This document shows, piece after piece, positions 56,785-64,000 of a stretch of DNA of 64,000 nucleotides (position 1 is the stretch's first letter; every line of letters begins with the position of its first letter). Origin of the DNA: Synechococcus sp. ATX 2A4 (lineage in GTDB: Bacteria > Cyanobacteriota > Cyanobacteriia > PCC-6307 > Cyanobiaceae); contig NZ_JAGQCV010000009.1 in NCBI RefSeq assembly GCF_024346375.1, positions 1-64,000 on the forward strand, read 5' to 3'. The notes under the pieces were generated by a model. The model worked only from the letters and a program-made list of their open reading frames with translations, was not told the DNA's origin and ran no database searches. A program made the translations under genes and the position numbers.

Positions 56785-57918
56785 GTGAAGATCGCACTGT
56801 TCACCGAAACCTTCCTTCCCAAGGTCGACGGCATCGTCACGCGGCTCACCAAGACGGTGACCCACCTGGTGCGTGCCGGTGACGAGGTGCTGCTGTTCTG
56901 CCCGGAAGGAGCCCCGGACACCTTCATGGGCGCCCGGGTGATCGGCGTGCCGGCCCTGCCCCTGCCGCTCTACCCAGAGCTGAAGCTGGCCTTGCCTCGC
57001 CCCCTGGTGGCCGAGGCCCTCGATGCCTTCAAACCCGACCTGGTGCACGTGGTGAACCCCGCCGTGCTCGGCCTGGGCGGGATCTGGCTGGCGCGCACCC
57101 GGGGGGTGCCCCTGGTGGCCAGCTACCACACGCACCTGCCCAAGTACCTCGAGCACTACGGCATGGGCATGTTCGAACCGCTGCTGTGGGAGCTGCTCAA
57201 GGCGGCCCACAACCAGGCGGCACTCAACCTCTGCACCTCCTCGGCGATGGTGGAGGAACTCAGCCAGCACGGCATCCAGCACACCGCCCTGTGGCAGCGG
57301 GGGGTCGACACCGATCTGTTCCGGCCTGAATGGCGCAATCCGGCCATGCGGCGCAAACTCGCCGGGGCTCACGGCGACAGCGACAGCCTGTTGCTCTACG
57401 TGGGCAGGCTCTCAGCAGAGAAGCAGATCGAGCGGATCCGGCCGGTGCTCGATGCTCTGCCCCAGGCCCGGCTGGCGCTGGTGGGCGATGGCCCGCACCG
57501 CCAGCAGCTCGAGAAGGTGTTCGCCGGCAGCGCCACCACCTTTATGGGTTACCTGGGCGGCGAGGATCTGGCCAGCGCCTATGCCAGCGCCGATGCCTTC
57601 CTGTTCCCTTCTTCCACCGAAACGCTGGGGCTGGTGCTGCTGGAGGCGATGGCGGCCGGCTGTCCGGTGGTGGGCGCCAACCGCGGCGGCATTCCCGACA
57701 TCGTCACCGACGGGGTGAACGGCTGCCTCTACGACCCCGACAGCCCTGCCAGCCTCACCGCCGCCACTGAACGGCTGCTGGCCAGCACCGAACAGCGCCA
57801 GGCCCTGCGATTGGCGGCGCGGGCGGAAGCTGAGCGCTGGGGCTGGGCGGGTGCCACCCAGCAACTGCGGCGCTTCTACAGCGAGGTGGTGCGACCCCCC
57901 CTGCAGCTGGTGGCCTGA
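56785..57918 (+). CDS. sqdX: Sulfoquinovosyl-diacylglycerol synthase
   Basis: A 377-residue GT4 glycosyltransferase that moves sulfoquinovose to diacylglycerol. It has FTETFLPKVDGIVTRL at the N-terminus, SYHTHLPKYLEHYG in the acceptor domain, YVGRLSAEKQIERI and the Glu-x7-Glu region SSTETLGLVLLEAMAAGCPVVG in the donor domain. GTG start at 56785. It ends convergently with the PBP2 gene about 100 bp away; no clear terminator hairpin was found between them. Confidence 0.97.
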   Translation: MKIALFTETFLPKVDGIVTRLTKTVTHLVRAGDEVLLFCPEGAPDTFMGARVIGVPALPLPLYPELKLALPRPLVAEALDAFKPDLVHVVNPAVLGLGGIWLARTRGVPLVASYHTHLPKYLEHYGMGMFEPLLWELLKAAHNQAALNLCTSSAMVEELSQHGIQHTALWQRGVDTDLFRPEWRNPAMRRKLAGAHGDSDSLLLYVGRLSAEKQIERIRPVLDALPQARLALVGDGPHRQQLEKVFAGSATTFMGYLGGEDLASAYASADAFLFPSSTETLGLVLLEAMAAGCPVVGANRGGIPDIVTDGVNGCLYDPDSPASLTAATERLLASTEQRQALRLAARAEAERWGWAGATQQLRRFYSEVVRPPLQLVA

Positions 57919-58020
57919 TGCTCCCACCAAGCTCCAGGAACCCGTTCAGGTCCATCCGAAGCAGATCGTGGCGCGGCCCCCGGAAGCAGCCGCAAACCAG
58001 CCGCTGCCGCCAGCGCGCGT

Positions 58021-59778
58021 TCAGTTGCTCAGCTGGGGCAGGGTGTCGCGGAACCAGGTGGTGAGCAAGGCCTTCACCATCGGTGCCGCCACCGTGCCGC
58101 CATAGCCGCCGCTGTTCTCGCCGAAGGCAATGATCACCAGATTGGGCTTGTCCGCCGGCGCATAGCCGCCGAACCAAGCATGGTCGGGGCGGGGTGGGTC
58201 CTCCGCGGTGCCTGTCTTGCCGGCCACGGGAGGCAGCGAAGGGTTGTTGAGCAGGGTGGCCGTGCCGCTGGTGACCGCATCCCGCAGGCCCTCGCGCAGC
58301 ACTTTCAACGTGCTGGGTTTGAGGCCGATCCAGCGGCGCTCCACCGGCCGCTCCGCCAGGTGGGGCGTCACCAGCCAGCCGCCGTTGGCGATCGCCGCAT
58401 ACAGACGGGCCATCTGCAGGGGCGTCACGGTGACGGCCCCCTGGCCGATCGAGGAGGTGATCGTGTCCACCGAGGTCCACGGCTCATCGAGCACCTGGCG
58501 CTTCCAGGCGGGATCGCCCAGCAAGCCGGGGCTCTCCTCCCCCTTGAGTTCCACACCGGTGAGGCTGCCGTAGCCCAGGCGGCGCGCTGCTCTGAACAGT
58601 TCATCGGGGCCGGTCTTGAGGCCCAGCCGGTAGAAGAAGCTGTTGCTGCTCACCGCCATGGCCAGGCGAAAGCCGATGTTGCCGAAGCTGCCGTGATCCG
58701 CGTAGCACTGGCCGTCGTAGCAGAAGGAGCCTGAAGTAAGGATCGTGGAGGCGGGGTTGAACAGACCCGATTCCAGGCCCGCGATCGCGGTGATCACCTT
58801 AAAGGTGCTAGCCGGTGGAAACCCGCGCAGCGCCCGGTTGAGCATGGGGGCTTCCGGGCGGTTGAGCTCATTCCACTGCGTTGTGGTGGGGCCCTCCGAA
58901 AAGATGTTGGGGTCGAAGTTGGGGCGGCTGGCCATGGCCCGAATTGCGCCGGTCTGCGGATCCATCGCCACGATCGCCCCCTTGCTCACCCCGCTGAGGG
59001 CCTTTTCTGCCGCCTTCTGCAGCTCTAGATCGAGGGTGAGGCGCAGGTCCTTGCCGGCCCGCGACGGCTTGTCGCCCAGCACCCGCTGCACCTGCCCTTC
59101 GGCGTTCACCTCCAGCTGCTGTCCCCCCCACTCGCCCCGCAGATGGTTCTCGTAGACGCGCTCCAGGCCGGTGCGGCCGATGCGGTCCTGCAGGCGGTAG
59201 CCGGTTTCAGACAGCTCCTTGTATTCCTCTGCGGTGATGCTGCTCGTGTAGCCGAGCACGTGGGAGCCGAGGCGTCCGTGTGGGTAGGCGCGCAGCACAT
59301 CGACATCCACATCTGCTCCTTTGAGCGACTCGGACTGCTCGCGGAACCGCAACACCTGCTCGCTGCTGAGGGGGCCCGCCAGTTCGATGCGGAAGCCATC
59401 CACGGCCCTACCAGCGCTGCGTTTGGCATCGAGCTGCGCGGGGTCAAGCTCCAACAGGGACGCCAATCGCTCCCGCAGCAGGGGCCAGCCTGCGTCATCG
59501 ACGAGCCGGGGCTGGATGTAGAGGTTGTAGGTGAGGCGGTTGCTGGCCAACACCTGGCCGTTGCGATCCAGCAGACGCCCCCGCATCGGATGGCGGGGGA
59601 GCAGGCGGATGCGGTTCTGATCCGCCAGCAGCTTGTTTTCTGCCCCCTGGGCGAGCTGCAGCCAGACGAGCCGGGCGCCCATCGCCGCCATCACCAGCAC
59701 GATCAGCCCGAGCAGCCAGGCCGGCTGGTGCCGCATGCCCGCATGGCGGGCCTGTCCGTGCAGATGGCCAGCGGCCAT
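58021..59778 (-). CDS. mrdA: Penicillin-binding protein 2 (peptidoglycan D,D-transpeptidase)
   Basis: A 585-residue class B PBP for elongation. It has one transmembrane helix (about 20-42), a dimerisation/pedestal region with RLLPRHPMRGRLLDRNG, and the transpeptidase domain with S-T-F-K at 324-327, S-S-N at 377-379 and K-T-G at 521-523. PBP2 pairs with RodA in lateral wall growth. Start ATG at 59776-59778 lies 4 bp past the upstream gene's stop, so it is the last gene of the cbiD-guaA-unknown-unknown-PBP2 series. Confidence 0.95.
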   Translation of the reverse strand: MAAGHLHGQARHAGMRHQPAWLLGLIVLVMAAMGARLVWLQLAQGAENKLLADQNRIRLLPRHPMRGRLLDRNGQVLASNRLTYNLYIQPRLVDDAGWPLLRERLASLLELDPAQLDAKRSAGRAVDGFRIELAGPLSSEQVLRFREQSESLKGADVDVDVLRAYPHGRLGSHVLGYTSSITAEEYKELSETGYRLQDRIGRTGLERVYENHLRGEWGGQQLEVNAEGQVQRVLGDKPSRAGKDLRLTLDLELQKAAEKALSGVSKGAIVAMDPQTGAIRAMASRPNFDPNIFSEGPTTTQWNELNRPEAPMLNRALRGFPPASTFKVITAIAGLESGLFNPASTILTSGSFCYDGQCYADHGSFGNIGFRLAMAVSSNSFFYRLGLKTGPDELFRAARRLGYGSLTGVELKGEESPGLLGDPAWKRQVLDEPWTSVDTITSSIGQGAVTVTPLQMARLYAAIANGGWLVTPHLAERPVERRWIGLKPSTLKVLREGLRDAVTSGTATLLNNPSLPPVAGKTGTAEDPPRPDHAWFGGYAPADKPNLVIIAFGENSGGYGGTVAAPMVKALLTTWFRDTLPQLSN

Positions 59779-59782
59779 GATT

Positions 59783-60187
59783 TCAGGCCTCCAGGCGGTG
59801 CTCAAGCAGCGCCAGGCGCTCGGAGATCCGCGCCAGTGCGGTCTGCAGCGCCTCCCGCTCTCGCTGCGGGTCTGCGGCTTCTGCGAACCCGGTGGCGGCG
59901 GGATCACCCGGCTGCGGCGGCCAGGGCGACGGCGGGGCCACGTCGCGCACCTCCACCTTCATCACGGGGTTGCCGAGGCCAGGCTGGATCTGATCGAGGC
60001 TCTGCCGCACGGCCCGCGCCGCCGGATCCCCTTCCTGCTTCAGCTGGGCGAGCGGATCGGTTGAGGCGGTGAAGGCTTCCACCACCTCGCGCGGACCTCC
60101 CTTGCGCGCCCGCTCCACCACCGCCATGCCCACCGGCAGCACCTCCTGCATCAGCGCGAGCCGCAGGGTATCGAGGGGATCAGCCAT
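59783..60187 (-). CDS. Conserved hypothetical protein before PBP2, cyanobacterial
   Basis: A 134-residue protein without signal or membrane segment. The N-terminal half is helical (LDTLRLALMQEVLPVGMAVVERAR). It then has a short conserved-looking patch (GNPVMKVEVRDVAPP), a Pro-rich linker and a C-terminal coiled coil (LQTALARISERLALLEHRLE). The stop lies 4 bp before the PBP2 start, so it is co-transcribed with it. I recognise no family and propose no function. Confidence 0.72.
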   Translation of the reverse strand: MADPLDTLRLALMQEVLPVGMAVVERARKGGPREVVEAFTASTDPLAQLKQEGDPAARAVRQSLDQIQPGLGNPVMKVEVRDVAPPSPWPPQPGDPAATGFAEAADPQREREALQTALARISERLALLEHRLEA

Positions 60188-60268
60188 GCCGAAGCAACCG
60201 AGGCAACGCCACCCGCGCAGGCGGGCGGCTTTGCCCCCAGTTTGACGCTCTCAGGGCGTGGCAGGGAC

Positions 60269-60949
60269 TCAGGGCAGCCGCTGCACACCGGGATCGACGA
60301 TCATCTGACGGCAGAATTCGCGCGAACCCACCATCCAGCCGGCACCCACGGCCAGCACCAGCACCGCAGTGAACGGCAACACGGCCTGCCGGGTGACATC
60401 CAGCCCCGCCCACTCCCCCCAGCTGCGCAGCAGCCGTTCGCGATCGAAACGGCGGCGCTCCTGCCGCTCCAGCGTCTGCCGGCGCCGCAGCGACTTCTCC
60501 ACCCAGCGCTCGAAGGAGCGTTTCTTGGTCACGGCCATCTTGCGCTCCACCTCGAGCAGGTGGCCGGCACTGAGGTCGGGGTTGAAGGTGCTGATCAGCT
60601 CCAGGGTCTTGAGGAACATCTCCACAGCGCCATCCTTGATCTGCACCTCCTGCTCGGGGATCTCCTCCCACAGCACCTCGGGGTAGAAGCGGCCCCGGTT
60701 GGCGAGGATCTGTTCCTCCTGCAGCTGACCGGGTTCGCGCAACCAACGGTCAGTGTTGGCATCGAAACGCCGCCAGTAGAGAAAAGGGTTGAGATAGATC
60801 ACCTTTCCCGCCAGCTGGATGCTGTCCTGCTGGAGGCGGCGCTGCAGCTGAGGGTCCTGCTCGAGGGCGACGGTCAAGAGAGGAAGGCCGGGCCCTGATG
60901 GTATCGAAGCTGCCCCGGGCAGGCCAGGCCGGATCGATGGTGCCTTCAA
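60269..60949 (-). CDS. Conserved cyanobacterial membrane-anchored protein, unknown function
   Basis: A 226-residue protein. The conserved-looking core is QLAGKVIYLNPFLYWRRFD, FYPEVLWEEIPEQE and FNPDLSAGHLLEVERKMA, followed by a strongly basic helix (RRRQTLERQERRRFDRER) and one C-terminal transmembrane helix (VLPFTAVLVLAVGAGWMVG). So it is probably tail-anchored with a cytosolic charged part. The start is uncertain: a TTG at 60947-60949, 7 bp after guaA's stop, or a later TTG near TVALEQDP. Gene order guaA then this then PBP2 suggests one transcript. Function unknown. Confidence 0.75.
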   Translation of the reverse strand: MKAPSIRPGLPGAASIPSGPGLPLLTVALEQDPQLQRRLQQDSIQLAGKVIYLNPFLYWRRFDANTDRWLREPGQLQEEQILANRGRFYPEVLWEEIPEQEVQIKDGAVEMFLKTLELISTFNPDLSAGHLLEVERKMAVTKKRSFERWVEKSLRRRQTLERQERRRFDRERLLRSWGEWAGLDVTRQAVLPFTAVLVLAVGAGWMVGSREFCRQMIVDPGVQRLP

Positions 60950-60956
60950 CCGACGC

Positions 60957-62555
60957 TCATTCCCACTCGATCGTGCCAGGGGGCTTGCTGGTGATGTCGT
61001 ACACCACCCGGTTCACGCCCCGCACTTCATTGACGATGCGGTTGGAGATCTTCTCCAGCAGGTCGTAGGGCAAGCGCGACCAGTCGGCGGTCATGCCGTC
61101 TTCGCTGGACACACAACGGAGCACGATCGGGTACGCGTAGGTGCGTTTGTCGCCCATCACACCAACACTGCGCACCGGCAGCAGCACCGCAAAGGCCTGC
61201 CAGATGTCGTGATAAAGACCCGCCTCCTGCACCTCCTCGCGCACCACCAGATCGGCATCCCGCAGGATGTTGAGGTTTTCGGCGGTGACCTCGCCCAGGA
61301 TGCGGATCGCCAGACCGGGCCCCGGGAAGGGATGGCGCCGCACGATCTCCTCGGGCAGGCCGAGGCTGCGGCCCACCTTGCGGACTTCGTCTTTGAACAG
61401 ACGCCGCAGGGGCTCCACCAGCTTGAACTGCAGATCCTTGGGCAGGCCGCCCACGTTGTGGTGGCTCTTGATCTTCACCGCCACCCGTTCGCCGGTCTTG
61501 GGATCCACGCCGGTGCCGGCCGATTCGATCACATCGGGATAAAGCGTGCCCTGGGCGAGGTAATCGAAGGGGCCCAGGCGCTTGCTCTCCTGCTCGAACA
61601 CACGGATGAACTCGGTGCCGATGATCTTGCGCTTCTCTTCGGGATCGGTGATGCCATTGAGCTTGGTGAGAAAGCGATCACGGGCGTTGATGTATTCAAC
61701 GTGAATATGGAACTGGCGATCAAAGAACTCCATCAGGAACTCAGGCTCCCCTTTGCGCATGAAGCCCTGGTCGATGAACATGCAGGTGAGCTGATCGCCG
61801 ATCGCCTTGTGCAGCAGAAAGGCGAGGGTGGAGGAATCCACGCCGCCGGAGAGGGCAAGCAGCACCCGCTTGCTGCCCACACGCGCCTGCACGTCGGCCA
61901 CGGCTTCGTCGATGAAGGCGCTGGTGGTCCAGTCAGGCTCGCAGCCGCAGATGTGGTAGACGAAGTTTCTGATCATCACCATGCCGCCGGTGGAATGCAC
62001 CACCTCGGGATGGAACTGCACGCCATAAAGTTGGCGCTGGTGATCAGCCACCGCCGCTTCTGGAGTGTTCTTGGTGTGGGCAAGCCGTGCAAATCCAGGC
62101 GGCAGGGTTTCAACCGAATCGCCGTGGCTCATCCACATCGTGGAGCCATCCTCCACATTGGTGAGCAGATCGGTGGGATCGTCGACCTGAATCGGCGCCT
62201 TGCCGTATTCGCCCCGTCCCGCCGCCACCACGCTGCCGCCCAGCTGTTGCACCATCAGCTGCATGCCGTAGCAAACCCCGAAAATCGGGATGCCCAGATC
62301 CCAGAGGCCCGGATCGCACACCGGCGCCCCTTCGGCATAGACCGAGCTGGGGCCGCCGCTGAGGATGATGCCCTTGGGGGCCAGTTCGCGCAGCTCATCG
62401 GCGCTGGTGGCGTAGCCCATCACCAGGGAATACACCTCGGTTTCCCGCACACGGCGGGCGATCAGCTCCGAATACTGGGAACCGAAATCGAGGATCACGA
62501 TCGCCGGGTGGCGCTGGCTCTCCGGCTGTTCCAGCGACTGTGAAGCTTGAGACAT
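60957..62555 (-). CDS. guaA: GMP synthase (glutamine-hydrolysing)
   Basis: A 532-residue enzyme that aminates XMP. The glutaminase domain (1-210) has Cys95 in FGVCYGMQ and the His-Glu of QFHPEVVHS. The ATP pyrophosphatase domain has ALSGGVDSS, and the dimerisation domain ends in the family C-terminus [18 protein letters not shown] at 62553-62555 is used; the open frame upstream runs into the gap before cbiD and is not conserved. Confidence 0.97.
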   Translation of the reverse strand: MSQASQSLEQPESQRHPAIVILDFGSQYSELIARRVRETEVYSLVMGYATSADELRELAPKGIILSGGPSSVYAEGAPVCDPGLWDLGIPIFGVCYGMQLMVQQLGGSVVAAGRGEYGKAPIQVDDPTDLLTNVEDGSTMWMSHGDSVETLPPGFARLAHTKNTPEAAVADHQRQLYGVQFHPEVVHSTGGMVMIRNFVYHICGCEPDWTTSAFIDEAVADVQARVGSKRVLLALSGGVDSSTLAFLLHKAIGDQLTCMFIDQGFMRKGEPEFLMEFFDRQFHIHVEYINARDRFLTKLNGITDPEEKRKIIGTEFIRVFEQESKRLGPFDYLAQGTLYPDVIESAGTGVDPKTGERVAVKIKSHHNVGGLPKDLQFKLVEPLRRLFKDEVRKVGRSLGLPEEIVRRHPFPGPGLAIRILGEVTAENLNILRDADLVVREEVQEAGLYHDIWQAFAVLLPVRSVGVMGDKRTYAYPIVLRCVSSEDGMTADWSRLPYDLLEKISNRIVNEVRGVNRVVYDITSKPPGTIEWE

Positions 62556-62641
62556 ACGACCGGAACGCTTCTTGATCGGCGGCTGGCCGGTTGAGTTGCC
62601 CCCGGAGCAAGGCCCCGCATGGGCCGCCAGGCCTGAGCCGC

Positions 62642-63787
62642 TCACCCTAGTGGGTGCCGGAAAGCCTCCAGTAACTTCTGGCCTTGAGGTCCGCACACAC
62701 GCAGCTGCCGCCGGCGGTCGAACAGCGCGGCCCCCACGATCATGGGGAAGCTGCCGTAGCGGGCCAGGTAGGCCATGCTGCGCTGCTCGATGGCCGTGGC
62801 GATGCGCCGCTCCAGCCGCTGGGCAAGGGCGGGATCCGAGGCCGCCAGTTCGCTCAGCGCCGCCTCCACGGTGGCGGCAGCATGCAGGCGGGCCAGGGCT
62901 GCGCCGCTGAGCCCTTCAAGGGCCGCCAGGGCGGTGAGCACCTCGGCGCGGCCATCGGCGAGATGGTGATGGGTGTGGAAGATGCCGCCGGCCAGCTTGA
63001 TCAATTTGCCGTGGTAGCCGAACAGCAACAGGCGGCACACGCCCGCTTCCCCCGCCGCCACCAGCACCGGGCCCAGCCAGTTACCGGCCTTGAGCAGCAG
63101 CTCGCCGGGCAGCCCCAGGCTGGGGGCCAGATCGAGGCCGTTCTCACCGATCACCAGCACAAGATCACCGGCGAAGCCGGCGGTGGCGGTGCGCGCCGCC
63201 AGGGCCGCCAGGCAGGCCTGCAACTGATCAGGAGCCGCACTGCGCTGCACCTCCGCCTGGGTGCCGATCAGGGCCAGCCCGTCGACCACGCCGAAGGCCG
63301 CATTGCTGGTGCGCAGCGCCAGGGCCCGGCCCTCGGGAAGCACCAGCCGCAGGCGCACTGCCCGGCCGGCACCGACCAGCGGCCGCAGGTTCGCCTCCAG
63401 CACGGCGCGGGCATAGGCAGAGGCGCACAGGTCGCCACTGGCGCCATGCACCCCCACCCCTTCGCCGGGCTCCAGCACGAAGCACGCTGCGTCGGCCGGT
63501 GACGGCTGGATCCAGCTGGCCACCACCCACACCGCCAGGCCACGGGTGAGATCCAGTCCAGCCCCAGGGTCGCAGCGGCTGATGCCGAGGGCGCGGCCCG
63601 GCCCGATCGGAGCCGCCGCTTCCACCGGCACCTGCTGCACCCCGGGCGGCTCGAGCAACTCCAGCGCCTGCAGGCCCTCGAAGGGGGCAGCAGGGCCCTC
63701 CTCCCCCCGATCGAGCGCCCGCACGGCGGCGCAGGCCGCGGCCGCCACCCACACCGGCAGGGTGTAGCCGGATGAAGCCTTCACCAT
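62642..63787 (-). CDS. cbiD: Cobalt-precorrin-5B C1-methyltransferase
   Basis: The 381-residue enzyme methylates C1 in the anaerobic (early cobalt) corrin pathway. Family blocks are [34 protein letters not shown] in part, [42 protein letters not shown] in pieces. This is CbiD of the cobalt-early route, so cobH above should be read as the CbiC-equivalent of the same route. Start ATG at 63785-63787. It is divergent from the aminotransferase gene, 53 bp apart. Confidence 0.95.
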   Translation of the reverse strand: MVKASSGYTLPVWVAAAACAAVRALDRGEEGPAAPFEGLQALELLEPPGVQQVPVEAAAPIGPGRALGISRCDPGAGLDLTRGLAVWVVASWIQPSPADAACFVLEPGEGVGVHGASGDLCASAYARAVLEANLRPLVGAGRAVRLRLVLPEGRALALRTSNAAFGVVDGLALIGTQAEVQRSAAPDQLQACLAALAARTATAGFAGDLVLVIGENGLDLAPSLGLPGELLLKAGNWLGPVLVAAGEAGVCRLLLFGYHGKLIKLAGGIFHTHHHLADGRAEVLTALAALEGLSGAALARLHAAATVEAALSELAASDPALAQRLERRIATAIEQRSMAYLARYGSFPMIVGAALFDRRRQLRVCGPQGQKLLEAFRHPLG

Positions 63788-63840
63788 CCGTTTTTTAAGG
63801 TGGAGGATTGTGCCGCTGCGCCTCCGCGTTTCGTATTGCC

Positions 63841-64000
63841 ATGCAGGACAAGCTCACCCTGATGATTCCCGGTCCCACACCGGTGCCGGAGACCGTCCTG
63901 CTGGCGATGAGCCGCCACCCGATCGGCCATCGCAGCGCCGATTTCCAGGCGATCGTGAAGCGCACCACGGCCCAGCTCAAGTGGCTGCATCAGACCAGCG
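63841..64000 (+). CDS. Class V aminotransferase (alanine/serine-glyoxylate type), partial
   Basis: The first 53 codons are inside the window; the rest lies beyond the right edge. The protein begins MQDKLTLMIPGPTPVP with MSRHPIGHRSADFQ, the start of the PLP-dependent alanine- or serine-glyoxylate aminotransferases (fold type I, class V) that act in photorespiratory glyoxylate removal. The PLP Lys is not visible. ATG at 63841 is used. Cannot be assigned further from this part. Confidence 0.85.
   Translation, partial: MQDKLTLMIPGPTPVPETVLLAMSRHPIGHRSADFQAIVKRTTAQLKWLHQTS

Noticed and set aside
63788-63840. Cobalamin riboswitch upstream of cbiD or cobH
   Set aside because: The gaps (53 and 11 bp) are too short to hold one.

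Overview
The window is a 64 kb piece of a high-GC cyanobacterial chromosome, most likely a picocyanobacterium of the Cyanobium / Synechococcus subcluster 5 type. The evidence is the set of oxygenic-phototroph genes: psbZ, a psb34-like photosystem II assembly protein, sqdB and sqdX for sulfolipid, a Ycf23 (DUF561) protein, a Ycf37-like TPR protein, four-ACT aspartate kinase and a cyanobacterial-type group 2 sigma factor. Genes are tightly packed. Start/stop overlaps (ATGA, GTGA, TGATG) and GTG or TTG starts are common. Genus is inferred from gene content and codon bias, not from a marker-gene comparison.

Layout. 1-4.9 kb: sigma factor (partial), MgtE, glutathione peroxidase, cation antiporter and a gyrB-linked tail of a small secreted protein and two CrcB fluoride channels. 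5-15.5 kb: gyrB, miaA, infC, a dienelactone hydrolase, a GntR regulator with cysE, secA, a plastid-NSI-like GNAT and tRNA-Gly(GCC). 15.5-24.3 kb: a visibly more AT-rich surface-glycan island with Wzm and Wzt exporter subunits, an FkbM methyltransferase carrying a repeat-built coiled coil, and three glycosyltransferases. The island includes two gene-poor stretches of about 880 and 750 bp. 24.5-33 kb: ribH, psbZ, mutS, cobH, holA, lysC and an initiating sugar-phosphate transferase. 33-42.5 kb: uvrB, a holin-like membrane protein, ycf23, tilS and an asd-dapA-rnj operon. 43-50.6 kb: tig, clpP, clpX, an LRAT-domain protein, dnaX and a processive-type family 2 glycosyltransferase. 50.7-64 kb: a SpoIID-like protein, rpmI, rplT, a TPR protein, thiG, psb34, sqdB, sqdX, and a leftward string cbiD-guaA-two unknowns-PBP2. 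A class V aminotransferase runs off the right edge.

How the genes work together. lysC, asd and dapA cover the start of lysine/threonine synthesis. gyrB, holA, dnaX, mutS and uvrB serve replication and repair. tig, clpP and clpX form a proteostasis block. sqdB and sqdX make sulfolipid. cobH and cbiD belong to anaerobic-type corrin synthesis. The most interesting part is the glycan island: a Wzt with a long C-terminal domain lies next to a methyltransferase whose C-terminal coiled coil is made of 14-residue tandem repeats. That resembles the WbdD/Wzt chain-termination and export logic of E. coli O8/O9a O-antigens, but it is built on an FkbM fold. No CRISPR array, intact insertion sequence, rRNA operon or prophage was seen.
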